From positions 1,116,001 through 1,180,000 of the forward strand of contig NZ_CP044972.1 in NCBI RefSeq assembly GCF_010104355.1: a DNA stretch of 64,000 nucleotides, written 5' to 3'. The notes beneath the pieces were generated by a model that saw only the letters and a list, made by a program, of their open reading frames with translations, was not told the DNA's origin and did no database searches. This DNA is from Hydrogenophaga sp. PBL-H3. Lineage in GTDB: Bacteria; Pseudomonadota; Gammaproteobacteria; Burkholderiales; Burkholderiaceae_C. Of this stretch, positions 1 through 7,902 are shown piece after piece. Both the position numbers and the translations under genes were made by a program. Within the stretch, counting starts at the first letter, position 1, and every line of letters starts with the position of its first letter.

Positions 1-503
1 AAGTGGTGAGTGCTTCCAATCCCTGATGAACCGTATGTGAGTTGATCGGGCTTGCTTTTTACGAGGCTCACAAACTCTGCAAATGTATTCACCCCCGTTC
101 TGGGATGAGCCACGACGAACAAGGGGGAGCGAGCAATCAATGAGACGGGAAAGATGTCCTTGCCTACCTGATAAGTGGCTGATTTGTTGATCAAGGGCGT
201 GATCGAGAGCATCGAGCCGTCTGTAACGATGAAAGCGTGACCGTCACTTGGCGTGCTTTGCAAAAGTGTCTGGTACGCGACCACCCCATTCCCGCCAGGT
301 CGGTTATCGACCACGACTGACTGGCCCAGTCGATCACCAAGCTGCTTCGCCACAACCCGCGCGACTGAATCTGGGAGACCGCCAGGCGCATATGGCACGA
401 TGAATTTCACAGCCTTGGATGGGTAGGCTTGTTGGGCCAGCGAAGTCAGGGGCGCCAGGCAAAAGGCAAGCGCTGCAGTTGCCGCTAGGGTTCTTCGTTG
501 CAT
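1..503 (-). CDS. Bug/TctC-family periplasmic receptor, N-terminal part (runs off the window)
   Basis: The first 167 residues of a Bug-family solute receptor of the tripartite tricarboxylate transporter (TTT) class are present; the C-terminus lies outside the window. The start MQRRTLAAT gives a cleavable signal peptide ending near LTSLAQQAYP. The family hallmark FIVPYAPGGLPDSVAR follows at about residues 34-49, then VVDNRPGGNG. No TctA/TctB membrane subunits are seen nearby. It is transcribed away from the phthalate reductase gene, and a CTTAG-N4-CTAAG site lies about 120 bp upstream. By context it probably captures phthalate for the oph module, since Bug receptors accompany phthalate-isomer genes in Comamonas. 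Family call is firm; the ligand is inferred. Confidence 0.85.
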   Translation of the reverse strand, partial: MQRRTLAATAALAFCLAPLTSLAQQAYPSKAVKFIVPYAPGGLPDSVARVVAKQLGDRLGQSVVVDNRPGGNGVVAYQTLLQSTPSDGHAFIVTDGSMLSITPLINKSATYQVGKDIFPVSLIARSPLFVVAHPRTGVNTFAEFVSLVKSKPDQLTYGSSGIGSTHH

Positions 504-625
504 TTGATGTCTCCTGATGTGGTTTTTGGCGTGAACCGAGCCGGATCGAAGAAAAGACCCATGACGCCGGCAATACCGTCACGAATCGGCTGCGAGCACC
601 CGACGTGAGCGCTTCGTGTAGTTTA

Positions 626-639
626 CTTAGAGGCCTAAG
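626..639. promoter_or_regulatory. Candidate MarR operator 1 (CTTAG-N4-CTAAG)
   Basis: CTTAGAGGCCTAAG is an inverted repeat with perfect 5-bp arms, preceded by TA. It lies upstream of the Bug receptor gene. The same TACTTAG-N4-CTAA pattern recurs upstream of ophA1 and of ophA2, so all three transcription units of the oph module carry it. I infer it is the binding site of the MarR-family protein encoded at 3414-3926. Confidence 0.55.
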
Positions 640-994
640 CTTGTGCATTCTTGCAAACCGCTGGATCGTTGTCAACACTGAAAACCCTCTTCTCGTCGCT
701 GGTCAGCTGGGTGCGTAGCAAGCCGATGGCCTGGTTCGCAAGAGCGCCTCGTACGTTTAGACCGCCGTACTAACCGCGTACGCAGCCTGCAAACTGCGCA
801 AGCTGGGCACCGCGCCGAGCAGCCTGGTTGTGTCGGTCGCACTTAACGTGACGTGGCTGCTTGACTGCGGAATGGATAGGCAAAACGGCATCGCAACAGA
901 TGGCCACGCGCGACTTCAAGACAACCAAGGCGGTCGTCCACGACTTCTGGGAATCGCGCTCGGGCGACCCGCGGGTCAGCGGGTAGCGGCCGTG

Positions 995-1102
995 ACGAAC
1001 CGGATCCAGGCGGCGAAAATGAATGGACATGATCCTTACGCCCAAATGCGCGATGTGATGGCAGGCCTGCCCGTGCCGCGCGTTTACGGAAAACTGCCAT
1101 GA
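995..1102 (+). pseudogene. IS66-family transposase C-terminal fragment
   Basis: One frame reads TNRIQAAKMNGHDPYAQM followed by RDVMAGLPV. This resembles the conserved C-terminal stretch of IS66 transposases (I-Q-S-A-K-x-N-G-x-D-P-Y-x-Y-L-x-D-V). The catalytic part is absent and no intact accessory tnpA/tnpB genes are nearby, so only a scar remains. It marks an old insertion or recombination point beside the phthalate module. Confidence 0.6.
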
Positions 1103-1132
1103 GCGATGCCTTAGTGCACCTCTTGCATTTTA

Positions 1133-1146
1133 CTTAGCCAGCTAAG
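1133..1146. promoter_or_regulatory. Candidate MarR operator 2
   Basis: CTTAGCCAGCTAAG has 6-bp perfect arms if read as CTTAGC-CA-GCTAAG. It is 84 bp upstream of the ophA1 start and is preceded by TA, as at the other two copies. It is inferred to control the ophA1-ophB-marR transcript, which would include the regulator itself. Confidence 0.55.
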
Positions 1147-1229
1147 ATAATGCATCCTCGCGAGCCGGCTAACACTTGTTGGCACCGAAAGCCCTCCTTG
1201 TGTCGAGAGGGAAAACTCAAGGAATACCC

Positions 1230-2198
1230 ATGTCATCCGATCCTGTTTTTTTAAACCTCGTGGTAGCGAGTGCTGAGCCGGCTGCTCGAGACATCCAGCG
1301 TTTTGAGCTGGTTCACCCCGACGGGGAGTCTCTACCCCCCTTCACAGCTGGCGCACACATACGCATCAAGACACCCATCGGCGTCATTCGCCAATATTCC
1401 CTGAGCAACGACCCTGAAGAGCGCCACCGTTATGTCATTGCCGTCAAGCGCGAACGCGATGGCAGAGGCGGCTCAAGGAGCTTGGTTGACACCGTCAAAA
1501 TCGGTCACACCGTGGAGGTGGGTCTCCCCGAGAATCTCTTCGAGCTGGATCCCAAGGCGCGCAGCTTCGTGCTGATCGCCGGCGGAATTGGCATCACGCC
1601 CATGATGGCCATGTCGCAGCACCTCAGTACGCAGGGGGATCGTCCCTTCAAGTTGTACTACCTGACACGAGACCCCGCAGGAAGCGCCTTCCTTGAAGAG
1701 TTGCGAGGCGCAGACTTTTCTTCCAGTGTCGTGGTGCACCACGACCTTGGAGATCCGGCCAATGCGTTCGATCTTTGGCCGGTGCTGGAGAAAGCTGGAG
1801 CAGCGACGGGCCGTCACGTTTATTTCTGCGGTCCCAAGCCACTGATGGATGCCATCAAGGACATGACGGGTCATTGGCCCAGCAGCACCGTGCACTCCGA
1901 AAGTTTTGGTGGGGACACGAAGCCCCACGCCGATGACCAGCCGTTTGAGGTGGAGCTTAAAAGCAGTGGTCAGAAATTCACAGTACCGGTAGGAAAGTCC
2001 ATTCTCGACACGCTCCGCGCTGATGGGATTCACGTTCCCAGCTCGTGTGAAAGCGGTACTTGTGGCTCGTGCAAGACACGGCTTCTTCAGGGCGAAGCCG
2101 ATCATCGAGATCTGGTATTGCTGGAAGAGGAGAAGTCAGATCACATCATGGTCTGCGTCTCAAGAGCCAAGTCCCCATCCTTGTTGCTGGATCTATGA
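1230..2198 (+). CDS. ophA1: Phthalate 4,5-dioxygenase reductase component
   Basis: A 322-residue flavin reductase with a C-terminal plant-type [2Fe-2S] domain, the phthalate dioxygenase reductase / VanB architecture. The FMN-binding RQYSLSN is at 54-60, the NAD(P)H-binding GGIGITPM at 118-125, and cluster cysteines are at 273, 278, 281 and 309. It passes electrons from NAD(P)H to the Rieske oxygenase. The ATG at 1230 has AAGGAA about 7 nt upstream and is preferred over earlier in-frame codons. Its stop overlaps the next start (ATGA), so it is translationally coupled to ophB. Assignment to phthalate rests on the neighbouring ophA2, ophB and ophC homologues; by sequence alone it could serve another single-ring oxygenase. 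Confidence 0.85.
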   Translation: MSSDPVFLNLVVASAEPAARDIQRFELVHPDGESLPPFTAGAHIRIKTPIGVIRQYSLSNDPEERHRYVIAVKRERDGRGGSRSLVDTVKIGHTVEVGLPENLFELDPKARSFVLIAGGIGITPMMAMSQHLSTQGDRPFKLYYLTRDPAGSAFLEELRGADFSSSVVVHHDLGDPANAFDLWPVLEKAGAATGRHVYFCGPKPLMDAIKDMTGHWPSSTVHSESFGGDTKPHADDQPFEVELKSSGQKFTVPVGKSILDTLRADGIHVPSSCESGTCGSCKTRLLQGEADHRDLVLLEEEKSDHIMVCVSRAKSPSLLLDL

Positions 2199-3421
2199 AC
2201 AACGTTCGGTCACCATCAGAATCTGCCGCGCCCATACGGCTTGGCGTTCTTGGGCTGGGCAGAGCATTCACATTGATGCTCCCGACATTCCTTGGCGATC
2301 GAAGGGTGAAGCTCGTTGCAGCGTTCGATCCAAGGCCAGGAGCGCGGACCGCGTTTGAACAAACGTTCGGCGGGATTGCGCATCTTTCGCCCGAGGCGCT
2401 GTGTGCAGACTCCAGTGTCGAATGGGTCTACATCGCGACTCCGCATCAAATGCATGCAGAGCATGTGGCGCTCGCAGTGAGGCACGGAAAATCCGCATTG
2501 GTCGAAAAGCCCATGGCGATCCACATCGACGACTGCACCCGCATGATTGAAGCATGTGAACAGTCAGGTGCGCAACTGATCATCGGACACAGCCACAGCT
2601 TCAATGCGCCAGTGCTTCTGGCCCGCCGACTGATCGATTCGGGCGATTTCGGCGCGGCTCGTCTTGTGCATGCGATGCAGTACACCGATTTTTTGTACCG
2701 GCCGCGGCGTCCTGAAGAACTGGACACATCGCGCGGAGGCGGGGTTGTGTTCAGTCAAGCGGCGCACCAGATTGACATTGTCCGATTGCTGGCCGGTGGA
2801 CTGACCACACAGGTGAGAGCAGTGACAGGAGCGTGGGATCCGGCCAGACCGACGGAGGGTGCGTTCTCGGCACTGCTGAACTTCGCCAATGGGGCTTTCG
2901 CGAGCGTGACCTACAACGGCTACGGTTTCTACGACACGGACGCGCTCATGGATGGCATCGGCGAGATGGGTCGGCCAAAGGACCCTGCTGCTCATCACCA
3001 GACAAAGCAACGGCTCGCAAAAGTTGAGGACGAACTTCAGGAGGCGATGTTGAAGGCGGAGCGGAACTTCGGCGGCAGTCTGTATACGGCTCCTCCGGAG
3101 GCCTCCCCCGAAGCTTGTCAGCATTTCGGCCCGGTGCTAGTGAGCTGCGAAGGCGGTGACTTGCGGCTGACACCGAATGGCGTTCATGTGTTCGACAAGT
3201 CCGGCTCCCGATTCGTCAAAGCCACAGTTCCCTCGGTTCCCAGAGGTGAAGTGGTGGACGAGCTGTGGGGCGTTGCGCGCGAAGGCCGTGCCCCGCTCCA
3301 CAGCGGACCTTGGTCCCGGGCGACCTTGGAGGTGTGCCTCGCAATGCTCGAGTCCAGTCGTCGATCAGTGGATATCATGCCAAAGCTTCAAGTTGGTTAC
3401 CTTCCACCTCCACATGCCTGA
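2195..3421 (+). CDS. ophB: Phthalate 4,5-cis-dihydrodiol dehydrogenase (Gfo/Idh/MocA family)
   Basis: A 408-residue NAD(P)-dependent oxidoreductase of the Gfo/Idh/MocA family. The Rossmann motif GVLGLGRA is at 17-24 and the family EKP motif at 104-106 (VEKPMAIH). In pht/oph clusters this family member oxidises 4,5-dihydro-4,5-dihydroxyphthalate to 4,5-dihydroxyphthalate. Its start overlaps the ophA1 stop by ATGA, and its end overlaps the MarR gene by 8 bp, giving a tight three-gene operon. An upstream in-frame extension would lie wholly inside ophA1, so the ATG at 2195 is chosen. Substrate is inferred from the complete set of pathway neighbours. Confidence 0.82.
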   Translation: MNNVRSPSESAAPIRLGVLGLGRAFTLMLPTFLGDRRVKLVAAFDPRPGARTAFEQTFGGIAHLSPEALCADSSVEWVYIATPHQMHAEHVALAVRHGKSALVEKPMAIHIDDCTRMIEACEQSGAQLIIGHSHSFNAPVLLARRLIDSGDFGAARLVHAMQYTDFLYRPRRPEELDTSRGGGVVFSQAAHQIDIVRLLAGGLTTQVRAVTGAWDPARPTEGAFSALLNFANGAFASVTYNGYGFYDTDALMDGIGEMGRPKDPAAHHQTKQRLAKVEDELQEAMLKAERNFGGSLYTAPPEASPEACQHFGPVLVSCEGGDLRLTPNGVHVFDKSGSRFVKATVPSVPRGEVVDELWGVAREGRAPLHSGPWSRATLEVCLAMLESSRRSVDIMPKLQVGYLPPPHA

Positions 3422-3926
3422 TTCCGAACACACACGATATCTTTTGCGACACTGGCGCGAAGCAGTTCCGCAAGACCGCTTGGCACACTTGATTCGAGAT
3501 GTCTCCCGTGCGCAGATGCGGGCCCTGCAACTTCGCCTGGCCGCCCACGGGGTTTCGTTTGGGCATTGGACATTTTTGCGAATTCTTTGGATACAAGACG
3601 GCTTGACGCAGCGCGAGCTGAGCGACTTGGCTGGCGTCATGGAGCCCACCACGTTCAGCGCAGTCAAGGCCATGGAGAGCATGGGCTTCATCGAGCGACG
3701 GCAGTTGGCTGGCAACAGAAAGAACATGCATGTTTTTTTGCTGCCTGCAGGACGTTCGCTTGAAAAAGCGCTGGTGCCGCTGGCCGAGGAGGTCAACAGC
3801 GTCAGCGTTCAAGGTTTATCCGACCGTTCACTTGCCATCGTGCGGAAATGCCTTCTTTCAATGATCGAAAATCTGGCCGCCGATGAGGCCGCCTCCTCCG
3901 ACCCGCAAGTTCCAAACGTCAAATAG
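3414..3926 (+). CDS. ophR: MarR-family transcriptional regulator of the phthalate module
   Basis: A 170-residue winged-helix protein. The helix-turn-helix and wing are seen at about 63-110 (LTQRELSDLAGVMEPTTFSA, then GFIERRQLAGNRK). The start ATGCCTGA overlaps the end of ophB by 8 bp, and the longer upstream frame lies inside ophB, so 3414 is the likely start. It converges with ophC, the two 3' ends overlapping by 8 bp. Three CTTAG-N4-CTAAG palindromes stand upstream of the Bug gene, ophA1 and ophA2, one overlapping a good -10 box, so I infer it is an autoregulated repressor relieved by phthalate or a metabolite. The gene symbol follows context, not a proven function. Confidence 0.75.
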   Translation: MPDSEHTRYLLRHWREAVPQDRLAHLIRDVSRAQMRALQLRLAAHGVSFGHWTFLRILWIQDGLTQRELSDLAGVMEPTTFSAVKAMESMGFIERRQLAGNRKNMHVFLLPAGRSLEKALVPLAEEVNSVSVQGLSDRSLAIVRKCLLSMIENLAADEAASSDPQVPNVK

Positions 3927-4908
3927 CGTAGGTTTCGTACGTAGCCGGGTGGAAAATCTCTTCGACTGCCAACCGCCGCGCTGAAAGGCCTTGAGAGTGG
4001 TGGTGACGCAGGAAGGTATCAATGGTGGCTTTGTTCTTTGTCACGCCATAAGACCAGTAGTCGTTGCCCATCGTCTCGCGAGCCGCTTTCAATTGCTCTT
4101 CCACAAAAGGAAGAGTGACCTTCGTTGCAGAGGTATCCGACAAAGCCTCCAGAGCCGCAGCTTTTGCGTGCATGAATGCTTTGTAGACAGCACCCGGTAG
4201 CCACGGATGCTGTTCCGCCAATCTCTTTCTGATACCCACGACATGCATGATGGGGAAGATCCCGGTGCGGCGGAAATAATCTTTCGCCACTGAGGTTGGA
4301 TCATCGAAAAGCCAACCCACGTTGGGATTGTCGAGCACCTTGGCGCTGGGAGGCCTTGGGGCCATGAACCCATCAATTTCACCAAGATCTAGAAGCTCAG
4401 AAATGGTCGAGCCTTCCCGAGCGCTTTCCAACTTCACGCCGTCCGGAAGAGACAGAGCAATTTTTTCAGGTCGGCCAGCGGTTTCAATGCCCCCTCGCAC
4501 CCATGTCACATCCTCTGGTGCGACGCCATAGTCATCCTGCAAGAGCGCTCTAGCCCACACGTTCGCACTCAACTGGTACTCAGGCAGCCCGATACGCTTA
4601 CCTTTAAGGTCTTCAGGACGCTTGATTCTGTCCTTCCGCACATAAATCGATGTGTGCCGAAAAGCTCTCGACAAGAACACGGGAATGGCAACGTAGGGGC
4701 AATCCCCCTTCGCGGTTTTGACGGCATAGCTCGAGAACGAAAGTTCTGAAATATCGAAATCTTGACTTCGCATGGCCCGGAAAAACATTTCTTCCGGGTT
4801 CAGATTCATGAAGACGGGGTCGACGCCGTCGATCTGAACTCGCCCATCCAGCAAAGCGCGGGTACGGTCGTAGTCGCCCATCGCGACCGAGAGTTGAAGC
4901 TTGCTCAT
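3919..4908 (-). CDS. ophC: 4,5-dihydroxyphthalate decarboxylase
   Basis: A 329-residue protein of the Pht5 / 4,5-dihydroxyphthalate decarboxylase family, which has a periplasmic-binding-protein-like fold but acts in the cytoplasm. The start MSKLQLSVAMGDYDRTRAL has no signal peptide and matches the family opening (MGDYDR-T). Family-like segments include FDISELSFSSY and RIGLPEYQLSANVWAR. It converts 4,5-dihydroxyphthalate to protocatechuate. It lies 7 bp downstream of ophA2 in the same direction and converges on the MarR gene. The longer upstream frame runs into ophA2, so 4908 is preferred. Confidence 0.85.
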   Translation of the reverse strand: MSKLQLSVAMGDYDRTRALLDGRVQIDGVDPVFMNLNPEEMFFRAMRSQDFDISELSFSSYAVKTAKGDCPYVAIPVFLSRAFRHTSIYVRKDRIKRPEDLKGKRIGLPEYQLSANVWARALLQDDYGVAPEDVTWVRGGIETAGRPEKIALSLPDGVKLESAREGSTISELLDLGEIDGFMAPRPPSAKVLDNPNVGWLFDDPTSVAKDYFRRTGIFPIMHVVGIRKRLAEQHPWLPGAVYKAFMHAKAAALEALSDTSATKVTLPFVEEQLKAARETMGNDYWSYGVTKNKATIDTFLRHHHSQGLSARRLAVEEIFHPATYETYAI

Positions 4909-4915
4909 GGTGGAC

Positions 4916-6235
4916 TCAGGTATTGACAGAATAAGAAGGTTCGAGTTCGGGGCGTTCAATGCCGTCTGCCCACACATAAGTTGCAGCGTATTCTCGCCAG
5001 TCAGTCGTCTTTGGCACCACTGCCTGGAATGAACAAACGCTGGCCGGGATAGCAGCGTCACCGGTTCCAATTGCTGGCTCACCATTTTGGAAAGCACGAA
5101 CCGCATCCAGCATCTGCTTGCGAAATTCCACCACGGCGATGTCACTGGCACCCAACCGGTCGTTGGTGCGGTCGGCAATGGGCCCCATCGTCACCCACAT
5201 CGCTACGTCCTGATTGGGAAAGCCTTTGATGCCGGTAAAGTTTCCGGCCTTCATGGCTTGCCGATCCTGCCAGAAGCGGTTTTCTTCGTTACGCAACGGC
5301 CGGTACCTGTCGTCGAGATCAACCCCCACTGTCTGACCGAGAAATTTTCGCCAGGTTTCGGTCTCGGGCGTTTGAGCAGGGTGCCCCCAGGCCAAAAAGT
5401 AGAAGGCGGTGTTGGTGTCGTCCATCGGGACGTTCACGTTCGCCACGTTGTACAAGTTGTTGGGGGGGATGAGCGCAGACGCGGGTGCAACGAAAACCGT
5501 GGAGCGCACGTAGTCGTGTGAGCTGGCATTCTGAATGGGCCTGCGGATCGCCGCATAACGGAAACCGTAGCCAGATCGCTGCACCTGCATGCGCGGCGCC
5601 TTGTCCGTCGAAGGGCGCAACCAGGCTTTGTCGGTAGCCGCAGCACCGGAAACGCGAGCGGGAACCATATCCGACGAATGCAAACTGGAGCTGTGCGCCG
5701 AGTCGATGGCTCCCTCAAGAATCTGAGCCCAGTTGCAAGGAAGGATGACCTTTGCGATTGACACCCGAGTGTCTTGCGTCGGCGCCCATGGAGGGGGTAC
5801 GAACTCGGGCACGCTTTCCGCGGGGCCAAACCATGACCAAACAAACCCACCCCATTCCTTGACGGGGTATGCCTTGTGCTTCACCTTCTCCGCGAATCCG
5901 CTTGCCGCAGGCTCTGACACCATTTCGAGAACATTGCCCGCGACATCCATCTTCCAGCCGTGGTACAGACACCTAAGGCCACCTTCTTCGTTGCGGCCAT
6001 AGACGAGGGAGACACGCCTGTGCGGACACTTTTCGTCGAGAACGCCCACTCTCCCATCCGTATCTCGAAACACCACCAGATCTTCGCCGTACACACGCGC
6101 TTTGACCGGTGGCCCGTCAGCCTCTGAAACTTCTTCGATCAGACACACCGGGGTCCAATGGCGCCTCATCAACTGGCCCATGGGGGCGTCGCCAACAACA
6201 CGACAGAGCAGTTCGTTCTCTTCAGGAGTGATCAT
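4916..6235 (-). CDS. ophA2: Phthalate 4,5-dioxygenase, Rieske oxygenase component
   Basis: A 439-residue Rieske non-heme iron oxygenase alpha subunit. The Rieske motif is C70-P-H72 with C89-L-Y-H92, and the mononuclear iron region reads EGAIDSAHSSSLHSSD. Segments such as MRRHWTPVCLIEEVSE and RRPIQNASSHDYVRST match the phthalate 4,5-dioxygenase (Pht3/OphA2) type well. It adds O2 across C4-C5 of phthalate. The start MITPEENELL at 6235 is preceded by AAGAGG with 7-nt spacing, better than the upstream in-frame start. A sigma70-like promoter with an overlapping operator lies just upstream. It heads the ophA2-ophC unit, divided from the ophA1B unit but sharing the operator motif. Confidence 0.9.
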   Translation of the reverse strand: MITPEENELLCRVVGDAPMGQLMRRHWTPVCLIEEVSEADGPPVKARVYGEDLVVFRDTDGRVGVLDEKCPHRRVSLVYGRNEEGGLRCLYHGWKMDVAGNVLEMVSEPAASGFAEKVKHKAYPVKEWGGFVWSWFGPAESVPEFVPPPWAPTQDTRVSIAKVILPCNWAQILEGAIDSAHSSSLHSSDMVPARVSGAAATDKAWLRPSTDKAPRMQVQRSGYGFRYAAIRRPIQNASSHDYVRSTVFVAPASALIPPNNLYNVANVNVPMDDTNTAFYFLAWGHPAQTPETETWRKFLGQTVGVDLDDRYRPLRNEENRFWQDRQAMKAGNFTGIKGFPNQDVAMWVTMGPIADRTNDRLGASDIAVVEFRKQMLDAVRAFQNGEPAIGTGDAAIPASVCSFQAVVPKTTDWREYAATYVWADGIERPELEPSYSVNT

Positions 6236-6291
6236 GTGCATGCCTCTTAAGGAATACGCGACCAGAGCCAAGTTACCCAGGATCGCATTTG

Positions 6292-6332
6292 GTTAGTCGT
6301 CTAAGTATATTGCCGACCAACGCGTTTTGCAA
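6292..6332 (-). promoter_or_regulatory. ophA2 promoter with overlapping MarR operator 3
   Basis: On the minus strand TTGCAA (6332-6327) and TATACT (6309-6304) are separated by 17 bp, a near-ideal sigma70 promoter. The -10 box runs directly into TACTTAG-N4-CTAAC (6307-6292), the third copy of the module's palindrome (second arm 4 of 5 matches). A repressor bound there would block RNA polymerase. The promoter is about 60-70 bp upstream of the ophA2 start. Confidence 0.6.
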
Positions 6333-6366
6333 GCACTTCGTGGACTTCTAACTGGATTGCATTGCC

Positions 6367-7902
6367 TCACAGGCGGCGTGGGTTGCGTAAAGACACATTC
6401 ACATTCTTGGTCTGTGAAAATTCATGCAGCTCCTGAAGACATTCCTCACGGCCGATGCCCGAGCTCTTGTACCCGCCGAAGGGCGCACCAGGAATATGAA
6501 TGGAAGCATCATTGATCCAGATATATCCGGCCTGGATCCTCTTCGCCGCCCGGTGAGCCGTCACAAGATCCCGGGTCCAGATGGACGCGGTCAGGCCAAA
6601 CTCGACACCATTGACGATCGCCATCATCTCGTCTTCGCGGCTCCACTTCATGGCGGAAAGCACGGGCCCGAAGATCTCTTCGCGCGCCACGGTGTGATGG
6701 GGCAGTACGTCGCAAAGGACGGTGGGCTCAATGAAATATCCACGCTCCAGATCGACCGGTCGCCCGCCCCCGTGCAGAACGCGCGCCCCTTCGCTGCGTC
6801 CCTTGGCAATGTAGAACAAGATTTTCTCGTACTGCGCCTTATCGACCAGCGCGCCCATTGTTGTCTGCATGTGCGTTGCAATCCCAGGCTTGTGCCGCTT
6901 GGTGAGTTCGACCGACAGCGCCTCCAGAAATTTTTTGTAAACACTGTCATGGATGAGGAGCCTGCTCGTGGAGCCGCAGGATTGCCCACACCAGGTGAAG
7001 TTCATGCCACGCACCGCGCCGTACACAGCCTCTTCCAGGTCCGCGTCCGGATAGATCACCATGGCATTTTTGCCACCCAACTCCAAGAGGCAGTGTTTCA
7101 TGGTGTCAGCAGAAGAACGCAGGACGGCTTTCCCCGCCTGAACACTGCCAATCAGTCCAACGGCATCCACGTCAGCGTGCTGAGCGAGCGCCGCTCCCAC
7201 CTCCCTTCCACCCACCACACAGTTCAACACGCCAGGGGGAAACACACCGTCCAGCAGTTCCATCAACCGCAGAGTCGAAAGCGGTGCTTGTTCGGGCGGT
7301 TTCAGCAGCACGGTATTGCCGGCTGCCAGTGGTGCTGCCATTTTCCCTGCGGCGAACATGAATGGGTGATTGAACGGAAAGATGCGAGCAACGACCCCAA
7401 GCGGCTCTCTCAATGTGTAGTTCAACGACTCATTGCCCGTGGGGATGGTCTCGCCCTTGTTTTCAAGTACCAGCCCAGCGAAGTATTCCAGTTGGGTCGC
7501 CGCAATCTCGGCGTCCATTTGCATGGCGTTCACGGGGTTTCCACAATCGGCGGCGTCCACTAGTGCAAGCTCGAGCGCATGAGATCGAATGATGTCTGCA
7601 GCTTTGCGCATCAACTTCCCACGGGTCAAAGGCGGGGTCTCTTCCCAAGCGGGAAAAGCCTTCCGTGCCGACGCAATAGCAAGCTCGACATCGCCAACTG
7701 ACGCGACCGAGTAAGCACGAAGGTCCTCTTCGGTGCTGGGGTTGATGCTCGTGGCCACCGTGGAGCCACTTCCGTTCTGCCATTTCCCGTCCCAGTAATG
7801 ACCGGTTTTGGTCGGCAGAGCGGCATCGACCAAACCCGTCAAGTCCTGCTTCTGCAGTTCTTGTGGGGCAAGGCGCTTCAAAGCGTCATCGAACTTGGTC
7901 AT
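6367..7902 (-). CDS. NAD(P)-dependent aldehyde dehydrogenase
   Basis: A 511-residue aldehyde dehydrogenase of full family length. Visible are the cofactor and active-site segments IFPFNHPFMFAAGKMAAP, the glutamate in LELGGKN, and the nucleophile in CGQSCGS. It follows the ThDP enzyme with no gap (TAAATG), so the two are coupled. Together they suggest a 2-oxo acid is decarboxylated to an aldehyde by the ThDP enzyme and oxidised to a carboxylate here, as in the benzoylformate-benzaldehyde-benzoate step of mandelate breakdown. The actual substrate is unknown. Although it lies directly upstream of ophA2, about 130 bp with an independent promoter separate them. Confidence 0.85.
   Translation of the reverse strand: MTKFDDALKRLAPQELQKQDLTGLVDAALPTKTGHYWDGKWQNGSGSTVATSINPSTEEDLRAYSVASVGDVELAIASARKAFPAWEETPPLTRGKLMRKAADIIRSHALELALVDAADCGNPVNAMQMDAEIAATQLEYFAGLVLENKGETIPTGNESLNYTLREPLGVVARIFPFNHPFMFAAGKMAAPLAAGNTVLLKPPEQAPLSTLRLMELLDGVFPPGVLNCVVGGREVGAALAQHADVDAVGLIGSVQAGKAVLRSSADTMKHCLLELGGKNAMVIYPDADLEEAVYGAVRGMNFTWCGQSCGSTSRLLIHDSVYKKFLEALSVELTKRHKPGIATHMQTTMGALVDKAQYEKILFYIAKGRSEGARVLHGGGRPVDLERGYFIEPTVLCDVLPHHTVAREEIFGPVLSAMKWSREDEMMAIVNGVEFGLTASIWTRDLVTAHRAAKRIQAGYIWINDASIHIPGAPFGGYKSSGIGREECLQELHEFSQTKNVNVSLRNPRRL

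Larger units (their letters stand above)
504..1229. other. Gene-poor divergent region upstream of the phthalate module
   Basis: About 725 bp separate the Bug receptor and the phthalate reductase. Apart from two operator-like palindromes and a short IS66 transposase scar, listed separately, I see no intact gene. The short open frames here lack convincing ribosome binding sites or family motifs. Confidence 0.6.
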
